Below the pieces are notes generated by a model. The model was not told where the DNA came from and did no database searches. It was given only the letters and a program-made list of their open reading frames with translations. A program made the translations under genes and the position numbers. From positions 1-32,257 of the forward strand of contig CACXMS010000022.1 of the NCBI GenBank assembly GCA_902768795.1: a stretch of DNA of 32,257 bases. Reading direction: 5' to 3'. The stretch is from an uncultured Eubacteriales bacterium (GTDB lineage Bacteria; Bacillota; Clostridia; Christensenellales; CAG-138). Below, piece by piece: positions 8,032 to 15,455 of the stretch (the first letter of the stretch is position 1; every line of letters starts with the position of its first letter).

Positions 8032-8853
8032 ATGGAGATTATTCTGATTACCACTGCCGTCATAACGGTGATCGGCGTCATCGTCGGCGCCGGGCTCGTA
8101 TTTACGGGCAAGAAATTTCACGTAGAAGTCGATGAGCGCGAGGCGGCCGTCCGCGAGTGCCTGCCCGGAAACAACTGCGGCGCCTGCGGCTACGCGGGCT
8201 GCGACGCGGCAGCTGCGGCGATCGTTGCCGAAGAAGCGCCGGTCAATGTCTGCCCGGTCGGCGGAGCCGCGGTTGCGGAGCGCATCGGCGGCATCATGGG
8301 CGCGAACGCCGAAGCGCGCGAGCGCAAAGCCGCGTTTGTCCGCTGCAAAGGGACCTGTGAGGTAACGAAGAACCAGGGCGAGTACATCGGAATCCGGGAT
8401 TGCCGTGCAGCGGTTCTGTCCGGTATGAATCTGGCCGACTGCGATTACGGCTGCATCGGTCTCGGCTCCTGCGTCAGCGTTTGTCCGCAGAACGCGATCT
8501 CGATTGTCGACGGCGTTGCGGTCGTAAACGAATCGCTTTGCGTCGAGTGCGGCCTTTGCGTGAAAACGTGTCCGAAAGGATTGATTGAACTGGTTCCGGT
8601 CGGAAAGCGTGTTCGCGTGCAGTGCTCGAATCGTGATAAGGGGCCGCAGGTGAAGAAGGTCTGCTCGGCAGGCTGCCTCGGCTGCAGCCTTTGCTCCCGC
8701 CAGTGTGCTTACGACGCGATCATCGTGGAAAACAATCTGGCGCATGTGAATTATGCAAATTGTACGCTCTGCGGAAAATGCGCCGAAAAGTGTCCCGTCA
8801 AGGTCATTCTTCCTCCGGTGCAGGAACCAGCAGAAGAGATCCCGGCGCAATAA
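8032..8853 (+). CDS. rnfB: Rnf complex subunit RnfB (polyferredoxin)
   Basis: RnfB accepts electrons from reduced ferredoxin at the cytoplasmic face. The 273-residue protein has an N-terminal membrane helix (about 4-25), the Fes-type [4Fe-4S] domain with CLPGNNCGACGYAGC (Cys43/49/52/57), and several ferredoxin-type sites: CIGLGSCVSVCP, CVECGLCVKTCP, CLGCSLCSRQC and CTLCGKCAEKCP. This is the normal arrangement for clostridial RnfB. The order C-D-G-E-A-B is the standard clostridial one. The gene starts 12 bases after rnfA and ends 17 bases before nrfA. Confidence 0.96.
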   Translation: MEIILITTAVITVIGVIVGAGLVFTGKKFHVEVDEREAAVRECLPGNNCGACGYAGCDAAAAAIVAEEAPVNVCPVGGAAVAERIGGIMGANAEARERKAAFVRCKGTCEVTKNQGEYIGIRDCRAAVLSGMNLADCDYGCIGLGSCVSVCPQNAISIVDGVAVVNESLCVECGLCVKTCPKGLIELVPVGKRVRVQCSNRDKGPQVKKVCSAGCLGCSLCSRQCAYDAIIVENNLAHVNYANCTLCGKCAEKCPVKVILPPVQEPAEEIPAQ

Positions 8854-8870
8854 ATCGGGGAGGGATTGTA

Positions 8871-10178
8871 ATGGAAAAAAGAAATCAGGCGGCAAAACTG
8901 ATTATCGCAGGAATCGTGGTTGCGATTGCGATTCTATTTCTCTGCGGTGTGATCGGCGGCAAGGATCTTTTGTACCACTTGGTCAATCGCGATGCGCTCG
9001 GTCCATTGACTCGTTCGGATATTGCGTATCAGACCGTTGCCGCGCCGAAAGCCTCTGGCAGCGACGGCACGGTCAATGCGGCGGACTGGAACGAAATTTA
9101 TCCGCATATCGTCGCAACGATGGGCGATAACAGCAAAAATTCCTATGTGGTCGATTATCTGGAGCAGGATCCGTATCTAGTCAACATCTATGAAGGATTC
9201 GGGTTTGCCAAGGATTATGGCAGCGCGCGCGGTCATTCCTATACGCTGGAGGACGTAGCAAAAACGCTTCGTCCGCACGCGAGCGCCAACTGCCTGACGT
9301 GCAAGACACCGAACTTTACGAAACTTGTAAACGATCAGGACGTCGGCGTTTACACGATGCCGTTTGACGAGGTTTCGGCAAAGATGGAGGAAGCCGTCAG
9401 CTGCTATTCCTGCCACGGAAACGACGCCGGGAACAAAGGGCAGATCACGATCACGCACAGTTACGTATCGAAAGCGCTCGGCGCGGCGTCGGAAACGATT
9501 GACCCGTCCACGCTTTCCTGCGGTCAGTGCCATATCGAGTATTATTTCACTCCGACGGAAAAGGAAACGATGATGCCGTATTCGAGCGTCGAAACCATGA
9601 CGCCGGAAGCGATTCTTGCCTATTACGATTCGCTTGGAATGGCGGACGGCACGGTCGGGTTCTATGACTGGGTGCAGCCGAGCACCGGCGCAAAACTTTT
9701 AAAAGCGCAGCATCCGGAGATGGAAACGTATCTTCTCGGAAAGCACGCAGGCTCATTAAACTGCGCGGACTGTCATATGCCGATCGAACAGGCAGAGGAC
9801 GGAACGATCTATCACAGTCATTCCATTGTCAGTCCGCTTGAAAACGAAACGCTGCTGTCCACCTGCGCCGAGTGTCATAAGGACAAGGATATGGTCACTT
9901 TGGTCCGTCGCCTGCAGGAACGCGTTACAACAAGGGAAACCGAGGTCGGGAATCGTTTATCCGCCTTCAAAGACGCGCTGGCGGACGCAGTGGCGGCGGG
10001 AACGATGGAGGAAACGGAACTGGACGCGATCCGCAAACTGTATCGGGAAGCACAATGGTATTTCGACTTCTGTTATGTGGAAAACGCGGAGGGGGCGCAC
10101 AATTCCGAACTTGCGTTCCGTTGCCTGGATACGGCGGACGCAAAGATCACGGAAGGCATGGCGCTGCTCGGTAAGTAA
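8871..10178 (+). CDS. nrfA: Pentahaem cytochrome c nitrite reductase (ammonia-forming) NrfA
   Basis: NrfA reduces nitrite to ammonium with six electrons outside the membrane. Five haem sites are readable: the catalytic CLTCK (141-145, lysine-ligated) and four CxxCH sites, CYSCH (178), CGQCH (217), CADCH (298) and CAECH (332). Catalytic residues fit the family: Arg120 in ARGHSY, Tyr224 in CGQCHIEYYF and His281 in KAQHPE. The length of 435 residues is normal for the mature domain. Residues 9-28 form a hydrophobic helix without an obvious cleavage site, so the protein may remain membrane-anchored. The start is ATG with GGGGAGGG as SD, 17 bases after rnfB; the frame stays open upstream inside rnfB, but that part is not NrfA. 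There is no nrfH, nrfB, nrfC or nrfD nearby. Confidence 0.95.
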   Translation: MEKRNQAAKLIIAGIVVAIAILFLCGVIGGKDLLYHLVNRDALGPLTRSDIAYQTVAAPKASGSDGTVNAADWNEIYPHIVATMGDNSKNSYVVDYLEQDPYLVNIYEGFGFAKDYGSARGHSYTLEDVAKTLRPHASANCLTCKTPNFTKLVNDQDVGVYTMPFDEVSAKMEEAVSCYSCHGNDAGNKGQITITHSYVSKALGAASETIDPSTLSCGQCHIEYYFTPTEKETMMPYSSVETMTPEAILAYYDSLGMADGTVGFYDWVQPSTGAKLLKAQHPEMETYLLGKHAGSLNCADCHMPIEQAEDGTIYHSHSIVSPLENETLLSTCAECHKDKDMVTLVRRLQERVTTRETEVGNRLSAFKDALADAVAAGTMEETELDAIRKLYREAQWYFDFCYVENAEGAHNSELAFRCLDTADAKITEGMALLGK

Positions 10179-10197
10179 CCGGAATCGGGATCTGATT

Positions 10198-10228
10198 GCG
10201 GCGGATTCGCATAGGATGACTCCGCCGT
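10198..10228 (+). promoter_or_regulatory. Hairpin between nrfA and resB
   Basis: An 8-bp stem (10198-10205 with 10221-10228, one G-T wobble) surrounds a 15-base loop and is followed by TTTCG. It occupies the only gap longer than 20 bases in the operon. It is too weak in its U-tract for a good terminator, but could reduce read-through or stabilise the nrfA message. The resB start just downstream lacks a good SD. Confidence 0.4.
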
Positions 10229-10240
10229 TTCGTATATGGT

Positions 10241-11566
10241 ATGAAAGTGCTGCGAAAAATCTGGAAATTTCTCTCGTCAATGACGTTTGCGGTCATTCTT
10301 CTTGTGCTGCTTGTGGTCGCGTGCGCGGTCGGAAGCTTTGTCAAGCAGGGGCAGACATTTGACTGGTATGCCGCTTCCTACTCGGAAACGGCGGCAGCGT
10401 GGATCATGGCGTTGCGCCTGAACGACACGTTTCACAGCTGGTGGTTCATCGCAATTACGGCGTTTCTCTGCGGAAATCTGCTTCTGTGCAACGTGTTTCG
10501 GCTCGGTACCCTGATCAGGAGAACAAAATCCTTCGGAGACGCAGGGAATGCGGCAAAACGTGCTGCGGATGCATCCGTATCGGGCGTTTCGGATCCGGAG
10601 TCTGTCTTTGCGGCGTTACGAATGCCGAAACCGCAGCAATCGGAAACGGACGGAATCAAGATTCTGTATTCTTCGAAACACCGGATCGGCCTTTGGGGCG
10701 CATGGGTGTGCCATATCGGAATCCTTCTGCTGATTCTCGGCTTCGGACTGGGACAAATGACAAAGCAGGAGTATTCGGTTTACGGCGTTCCGGGACAGAC
10801 GCGCCCGATCGGCGATACAGGACTTTTCCTTTCGATCAACGACTTTCGGATCGATCTGAGGGATGACGATACGGTGGAACAGTACACAGCGGATGTCACG
10901 GTCTGGCGCGTGCCGCAGGGTTCCACAACGGAGCCGGATGAACAGCGTGCGGTCATTTCGGTCAATCATCCCGGTCGGATGTTCGGCATGACGTTTTATC
11001 AGAACGCAACGGGATGGGCGGCAAAGGTGGACGTCACAAAATCGGGTGAACCGCTGCAAAGCGAAATTGTCTGTGCGGGGGAATACCTGCCGATCGCGGA
11101 TAAAAAGGAACTGGTCGTGTATTTCAATGCCTTTTATCCGGATTATGCGCTGGTGCCGGGGGAAGGACCAAAGACGGTTTCGGGCAGGCTGAACCGTCCG
11201 GCGTATTTGTATTCGGTTTACTATTTGGGAGAACTGCTTGGTATGAACGCACTGACGCAGGGGGAAACGATTACGATCGACGATTATGAGGTTTCGTTTT
11301 CCGAACCGCAGAACTATACGCTGATTCAGATCAAACGGGACGCTTTTACGTCGGTTGCATTTGCTGGCGGCGTCGTCACGATGATCGGTCTCTTGCTTGC
11401 GTTTTATATTCTCCCGCAATCGGTATGGGCGATGCCTGCGGAGGATGGGACATGGACGGTATACGCGGAAAGCAAAAAACGCAGGGCGATGCTGCGGGAT
11501 GAACTGGAACGGGCGGTAAGCGCAACGAAACTGAAAATAACAGGAGAAACCGATGCTCAGGGTTGA
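10241..11566 (+). CDS. resB: Cytochrome c biogenesis protein ResB (CcsB)
   Basis: ResB/CcsB works with CcsA in the System II pathway that carries haem across the membrane and attaches it to apocytochrome c. The 441-residue protein starts WKFLSSMTFAVILLVLL, typical of ResB. It has helices near 15-33, 65-85 and 157-177, a large extracytoplasmic domain (about 180-370) containing NHPGRMFGMTFYQNATGW, and a final helix (about 373-395). It lies 62 bases after nrfA and overlaps ccsA by 14 bases. Placement after a five-haem enzyme with a CxxCK site suggests dedication to NrfA, as in Wolinella, where the CcsBA-type NrfI matures NrfA. The ATG has a poor SD, so translation may be weak or coupled. Confidence 0.9.
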   Translation: MKVLRKIWKFLSSMTFAVILLVLLVVACAVGSFVKQGQTFDWYAASYSETAAAWIMALRLNDTFHSWWFIAITAFLCGNLLLCNVFRLGTLIRRTKSFGDAGNAAKRAADASVSGVSDPESVFAALRMPKPQQSETDGIKILYSSKHRIGLWGAWVCHIGILLLILGFGLGQMTKQEYSVYGVPGQTRPIGDTGLFLSINDFRIDLRDDDTVEQYTADVTVWRVPQGSTTEPDEQRAVISVNHPGRMFGMTFYQNATGWAAKVDVTKSGEPLQSEIVCAGEYLPIADKKELVVYFNAFYPDYALVPGEGPKTVSGRLNRPAYLYSVYYLGELLGMNALTQGETITIDDYEVSFSEPQNYTLIQIKRDAFTSVAFAGGVVTMIGLLLAFYILPQSVWAMPAEDGTWTVYAESKKRRAMLRDELERAVSATKLKITGETDAQG

Positions 11567-12368
11567 GAACACGTTGTTTACGATCGTTATGCTGCTTTAT
11601 TTTGCAGCGATGATCCTGTACTTTGTTTTTATCGCGGTCAAGAAAAATCCGATCGCCAAAGCGGCGGTCATACTGCAGACGGCGGGATTGGTCTTGCATA
11701 CGGCGGCGCTGATCTGCCGCGGGATCGGCGCGGGACGGCTTCCGCTGACCAACCAGTATGAATTTGCAACGGCATTTGCCTGGGGGCTGTGCCTTGTCAG
11801 TTTGATCTTTGTGTATCGGTTTCGGTTTCCGGTACTCGGAGCGTTTGCCGCGCCGATCATCTTTCTTGTGATCGGTTATGCAGCGATGCAGTCCAAGGAC
11901 GTGCATGAACTGATGCCGGCACTAAAAAGCAACTGGCTCGGCTTCCATGTATCGACCGCGATCATTGCGTACGGCTCGTTCGGCGTTTCGTTCGTTCTGT
12001 CGATCCTGTTTCTGCTGCGTGACAAAGCAAAAGAGGGCGGCTTTTTCGATACGCACATTCCTTCACGCGAAAAACTGGATCTGATCAGCTATCGAAGCGT
12101 CGCCCTCGGTCTGTTGTTTCTGACATTTACAATCATTACCGGCGCGATCTGGGCGGAACGCGCCTGGGGGAGCTATTGGTCCTGGGATCCGAAGGAAACA
12201 TGGTCATTGGTGACGTGGATCATTTTCGCCATTTATCTGCATCTTCGCATCCGGAGAGGATGGCACGGAAAGGCGGCGGCGATCTTTGCGGTCATCGGGT
12301 TCGTCTGCATGATTTTCACCTATATCGGCGTCAACACATTCCTGCCGGGTGTGCACAGCTATCGATAA
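11553..12368 (+). CDS. ccsA: Cytochrome c synthase subunit CcsA (ResC)
   Basis: CcsA is the haem-handling membrane protein of System II. The 271-residue, roughly eight-helix protein has the tryptophan-rich haem-binding signature WGSYWSWDPKETWSLVTW (205-222). It is flanked by the expected histidines His132 (GFHVSTAI) and His267 (GVHSY), plus the family block LPLTNQYEF (63-71). Length and layout are normal for a stand-alone CcsA. It overlaps the end of resB by 14 bases, with an SD (CAGGAG) inside resB, so the two are made together. In Wolinella the two functions are fused as NrfI; here they are separate. Confidence 0.93.
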   Translation: MLRVENTLFTIVMLLYFAAMILYFVFIAVKKNPIAKAAVILQTAGLVLHTAALICRGIGAGRLPLTNQYEFATAFAWGLCLVSLIFVYRFRFPVLGAFAAPIIFLVIGYAAMQSKDVHELMPALKSNWLGFHVSTAIIAYGSFGVSFVLSILFLLRDKAKEGGFFDTHIPSREKLDLISYRSVALGLLFLTFTIITGAIWAERAWGSYWSWDPKETWSLVTWIIFAIYLHLRIRRGWHGKAAAIFAVIGFVCMIFTYIGVNTFLPGVHSYR

Positions 12369-12380
12369 GGAGAAACGGCG

Positions 12381-12890
12381 ATGGAATATCCAGGTGTGTT
12401 TGCCGGAAACAGGATCCTTGTTCTCGGCTGCCCCGGAAGCGGAAAGAGCACGTTTGCCTGCAAACTGCACCGGCTTACGGGAATCCCGCTGATTCATCTC
12501 GACAACATTTGGTGGAATGCGGACAGGACGCACTGTTCCCGGGAAGCGTTCGACCGCCGGTTGGAAGAAGTGATGCGGGAGGATCGATGGATTCTGGACG
12601 GAGATTACAGCAGAACGTATGAACCGCGGATCCGTGCATGCGACGTGATCGTGTTTTTGGATTACAGGGAAGAAGAGTGCATGCGCGGAATCACGGAGCG
12701 CGTCGGAAAGACGCGGGAGGATATCCCGTGGACGGAACAGACGCTGGATCCCGAGCTCGTTGCGATGGTCAAATCCTATCGCACAAAGAACCGGCCTGTT
12801 TTGCAAAAACTTCTGGAGCAGTATTCCGAAAAACAGCAGCTTGTTTTTGAGAACCGTGAGCAGGCGGAGGAATGGCTTTTCACATTATGA
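12381..12890 (+). CDS. P-loop kinase, topology-modulation (FlaR)-like
   Basis: A 169-residue protein with a clear Walker A site GCPGSGKST (16-24), then IPLIHLDNIWW (about 34-44), the conserved block of the small adenylate-kinase-like proteins often annotated as DNA topology modulation protein FlaR. WILDGDYSRTYEPRI and CDVIVFLDY provide the second-strand and Walker B-like segments. The substrate of this group is unknown. It begins 12 bases after ccsA with GGAGAAACGG as SD and ends at the operon terminator, so it is co-transcribed with the Rnf-NrfA genes. Nothing in its sequence links it to electron transport, and it may be a passenger. Confidence 0.8.
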   Translation: MEYPGVFAGNRILVLGCPGSGKSTFACKLHRLTGIPLIHLDNIWWNADRTHCSREAFDRRLEEVMREDRWILDGDYSRTYEPRIRACDVIVFLDYREEECMRGITERVGKTREDIPWTEQTLDPELVAMVKSYRTKNRPVLQKLLEQYSEKQQLVFENREQAEEWLFTL

Positions 12891-12900
12891 ATCCAAGACA

Positions 12901-12932
12901 AATCGGACCGTTCACCCGGGAACGGTCCGATT
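12901..12932. terminator. Bidirectional terminator hairpin
   Basis: A perfect 13-bp inverted repeat (12901-12913 with 12920-12932) encloses a 6-base loop and lies between convergent genes. It is the likely end of the 9-kb rnf-nrfA operon and of the putP transcript. Confidence 0.85.
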
Positions 12933-12944
12933 ATCCGTTTTCAA

Positions 12945-14390
12945 TCAATCCTTGAGCGCGATCGCGCGGTCGAACAGCGCTTCCACTTCCCCGGAGGGCT
13001 TCTTTGAAAGCAGCGTAACAACGATCGCGGCGATCAGCCCCACAAAGAAACCGGGAATGATCTCATAGATGCCGAGATCCGACAGGAACAGGAGCCACAG
13101 CACGTCCGTAACGGCTCCGGCCAGGATTCCGGCGATCGCGCCGGAGAAGGTAAACCGCTTCCAGAAGATGCTGAGCAGGATGGCCGGCCCGAATGCCGCA
13201 CCGAAGATGCCCCAGGCGTTCTCGACCAGACTCATGATCGAGCCGGAGTTCGGGTTCGCCGCAAGAATCAATGCAGCGACGGCAATCAGCAGCACAACGC
13301 CGCGGCCGACCCACTGCATCTCCCGGTCGCCGGCCTTGTTTTTGCGGATGAGCGGCCGGTAAACGTCGCTCGCAAGCGCGGACGCCGCCGAGAGAAGCTG
13401 GCTGTCCGCCGTACTCATCGAAGCAGCAAGCACCGCCGAAAGCAGAATGCCGGAAAGGATCGCCGGGAACAGCTTGCGGACCATCTCAATGAACACCGTC
13501 GAGTTGCCGGACAGCGTTTCCGAAGCGCCGAACATCATGCGGCCGAGCACGCCGACCGCCGTCGCAAAGCCGAGGATCAGCAGCGTCCAGCCGATGCCGA
13601 TGACCGCGGACTTTTTCATTTCCTTCTGTGAACGCAGCGAGAGGAAACGGATGATGATGTGCGGCATTCCGAAATAGCCGAGGCCCCAGCCGAGTCCTGA
13701 AACAATGGATTTCCAATCCGTAAAAGGATTCAGATATCCTGCGGGCAGCGCAGCGGCCGTTTCGGTCAGGTTCAGCGTCGTGAGCGCAAAGATGGGGGCG
13801 AGCAGCAGTGCGCCGAGCATCAGAAGTCCCTGGAAGAAGTCGGTCCAGCAAACCGCCGAGAATCCGCCGAAGAACGTGTAGGCGATGATGATCGCAGCCG
13901 CGATGTACATTGCAATCTTCGGATCGATGCCGATGACCGTGTGGAACAGCGTGCCGCATGCCTTGATCGAGGAGGCCGCGTAGATCGTGTACGCAAACAG
14001 GAATACGCCGGCGCAGATCACCTGCAGAACCTTCGATTTCGAAAGGAAGCGGTTGGTGAGATATTGCGGGATCGTGATCGAATCGTTCGCGGCGAGACTG
14101 AATTTCCGGAGCCGCGGCGCCTCGAAGATCCAGCTTAAGCTGTAGCCGAGCAGCAGCCCGATCGGAATCCAGATCTGCCCGAGTCCGAGTGAATAGATCG
14201 CCGTCGGCATGCCCATCAGAACCCATGCGCTCATGTCCGAAGCGCCGGCCGACAGCGCCGTTACCCAGGGTCCCATTTTGCGGCCGCCGAGGAAATACAT
14301 CTTTTCACCGCCGTTTTTCGTTTTCAAAAAGAAAAATACGCCGATTCCGATCATAAAGACCAGATACAGTATAAATACGATCAGTTCCAT
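12945..14390 (-). CDS. putP: Sodium/proline-type symporter (SSS family)
   Basis: A sodium-coupled solute importer of the SSS family, closest in motif to PutP. The protein is 481 residues from the ATG at 14390, which has a GGAGAAGGA SD; an upstream in-frame ATG adds 24 non-membrane residues and is unlikely. About 13 helices are visible. The PutP hallmark ALSAGASDMSAW (sodium/substrate site in helix 2) is intact, as are MGMPTAIY, DSITIPQYLTNRF, GYFGMPHIIIRF and LAASMSTADSQLLSAAS. Proline is the best guess for the substrate, but related amino or organic acids cannot be excluded. The gene diverges from a lysR regulator across a 132-base region with overlapping promoters and an operator-like palindrome, so it is the probable target of that regulator. 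Confidence 0.88.
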   Translation of the reverse strand: MELIVFILYLVFMIGIGVFFFLKTKNGGEKMYFLGGRKMGPWVTALSAGASDMSAWVLMGMPTAIYSLGLGQIWIPIGLLLGYSLSWIFEAPRLRKFSLAANDSITIPQYLTNRFLSKSKVLQVICAGVFLFAYTIYAASSIKACGTLFHTVIGIDPKIAMYIAAAIIIAYTFFGGFSAVCWTDFFQGLLMLGALLLAPIFALTTLNLTETAAALPAGYLNPFTDWKSIVSGLGWGLGYFGMPHIIIRFLSLRSQKEMKKSAVIGIGWTLLILGFATAVGVLGRMMFGASETLSGNSTVFIEMVRKLFPAILSGILLSAVLAASMSTADSQLLSAASALASDVYRPLIRKNKAGDREMQWVGRGVVLLIAVAALILAANPNSGSIMSLVENAWGIFGAAFGPAILLSIFWKRFTFSGAIAGILAGAVTDVLWLLFLSDLGIYEIIPGFFVGLIAAIVVTLLSKKPSGEVEALFDRAIALKD

Positions 14391-14417
14391 AGTTCCTTCT
14401 CCGTTTTTTACGCATTT

Positions 14418-14445
14418 TTGCTTGCGTTTGATTGGTGAGTATAGT
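14418..14445 (+). promoter_or_regulatory. Candidate lysR promoter
   Basis: TTGCTT (14418-14423), a 16-base spacer and TATAGT (14440-14445) face the lysR gene. The -10 box shares bases with the putP -10 box on the other strand, so the two promoters should compete. A second possible -10, TATAAT at 14501-14506, is too close to the start codon to leave room for the SD. Confidence 0.4.
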
Positions 14446-14467
14446 ATCATATGTTTATCCATGAGAA
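14438..14467 (-). promoter_or_regulatory. Candidate putP promoter
   Basis: On the minus strand TTCTCA (14467-14462), an 18-base spacer and TATACT (14443-14438) lie about 48 bases before the putP ATG. The -35 element is part of one arm of the palindrome at 14461-14484, so a protein bound there would directly affect RNA polymerase. Confidence 0.5.
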
Positions 14468-14500
14468 AAGCGAATATTTCTCATGTTATCCATGACAAAA
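14451..14500. promoter_or_regulatory. LysR-type operator: palindrome plus direct repeats
   Basis: ATGAGAAA (14461-14468) and its exact reverse complement TTTCTCAT (14477-14484) flank 8 bases. An imperfect direct repeat with core TTATCCATGA occurs at 14455-14464 and 14486-14495, exactly 31 bases (three helical turns) apart. Location between a lysR gene and its divergent neighbour fits binding by that regulator. Confidence 0.6.
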
Positions 14501-14522
14501 TATAATATAAGGGGAGTCGGGT

Positions 14523-15389
14523 ATGGATTCAGGCATGCAGAAATACCGTGCGTTCAAGACGGCGGCGGAGTGCGGGAGCTTCACCAAGGCGGCCGAGCGG
14601 ATGAATTATACGCAGTCGGGCATCAGCCGGATGATTGCGGAGCTGGAAACGGAATGGAAGCTGAGCTTATTGGAACGGAGCAAGAGCGGCGTCCGTCTGA
14701 CGTCGGACGGAACGGTGCTGCTGCCGCGCGTGAACCGGTTGCTGGAGGAGGCGGACAAGCTCAGCATGGAGGTTGACGCCTTGAACGGCCTGCAGTCGGG
14801 ACTGATCCGGATCGGCACGTTTTCGAGCGCGGCGACGTACTGGCTGCCGAATATCATCTGTGAGTTTCAGAAGGATTATCCGAACATCGGATATGAGATT
14901 TTGCTCGGAGACTATACGGAAATTGAAGCGTGGGTACAGTCGGGCGCCGTCGACTGCGGATTCAACCGACTGCCGACGCTGCCGGATCTTGAAGAGATCT
15001 ATCTTGAGCAGGACCGTCTCGTGGCAATCCTGCCGGAAAATCATCCGTTGACGGCGCATGAGCGCGTTCCACTTTCCGCGCTGTGCGACGAGCCGTTCAT
15101 GCTGCTCGAAAAGGGGGCAAAGGCCGAGGTCTCGGAAATCTTTGAACGGAACGGTCTGCGGCCGAACGTGCATTTCACGACGTGGGACGATTACGCGGTC
15201 ATGTCGATGGTGGAAGCGGGACTCGGGATCAGCATCGTCCCCGAGCTGATTTTGCGGCGCGCTCCGTACAGGATCGCGGTGCGCGAGCTGGATGTTCCGG
15301 CGAAACGGCGCATCGGCCTTACGCTCAGAAGCAGCAAGGATGTTTCCGCGGCGGTCCGGAAGTTCATCGAATACCTGCCGCGGCGCTGA
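14523..15389 (+). CDS. LysR-family transcriptional regulator
   Basis: A 288-residue protein of normal LysR length. Residues about 5-64 form the winged helix-turn-helix (AAECGSFTKAAERMNYTQSG, then a recognition segment ending ERSKSGVRLTSDG). Residues about 90-285 form the periplasmic-binding-protein-like effector domain (IRIGTFSSAATYWLPNII at its start). It has AAGGGGAG as SD. It diverges from the putP-like gene and precedes alaA, which has its own strong promoter. It probably autoregulates and controls the symporter in response to an amino acid or related compound; the effector cannot be read from the sequence. Confidence 0.92.
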   Translation: MDSGMQKYRAFKTAAECGSFTKAAERMNYTQSGISRMIAELETEWKLSLLERSKSGVRLTSDGTVLLPRVNRLLEEADKLSMEVDALNGLQSGLIRIGTFSSAATYWLPNIICEFQKDYPNIGYEILLGDYTEIEAWVQSGAVDCGFNRLPTLPDLEEIYLEQDRLVAILPENHPLTAHERVPLSALCDEPFMLLEKGAKAEVSEIFERNGLRPNVHFTTWDDYAVMSMVEAGLGISIVPELILRRAPYRIAVRELDVPAKRRIGLTLRSSKDVSAAVRKFIEYLPRR

Positions 15390-15394
15390 AGCAC

Positions 15395-15423
15395 TTGACA
15401 AAACGGGGAAAGAGGAATATTAT
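15395..15423 (+). promoter_or_regulatory. Strong sigma-A promoter of alaA
   Basis: A perfect TTGACA (15395-15400), a 17-base spacer and TATTAT (15418-15423) begin 6 bases after the lysR stop codon. The predicted leader is about 25 bases. Confidence 0.8.
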
Positions 15424-15455
15424 ATATTTTAATTTTCGGGATGGAGAACACAGAA

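Noticed and set aside
8691..8870. Extension of the nrfA frame 60 codons upstream into rnfB
   Set aside because: The residues are out-of-frame rnfB sequence; the ATG at 8871 has a strong SD and starts a normal signal-anchor helix.
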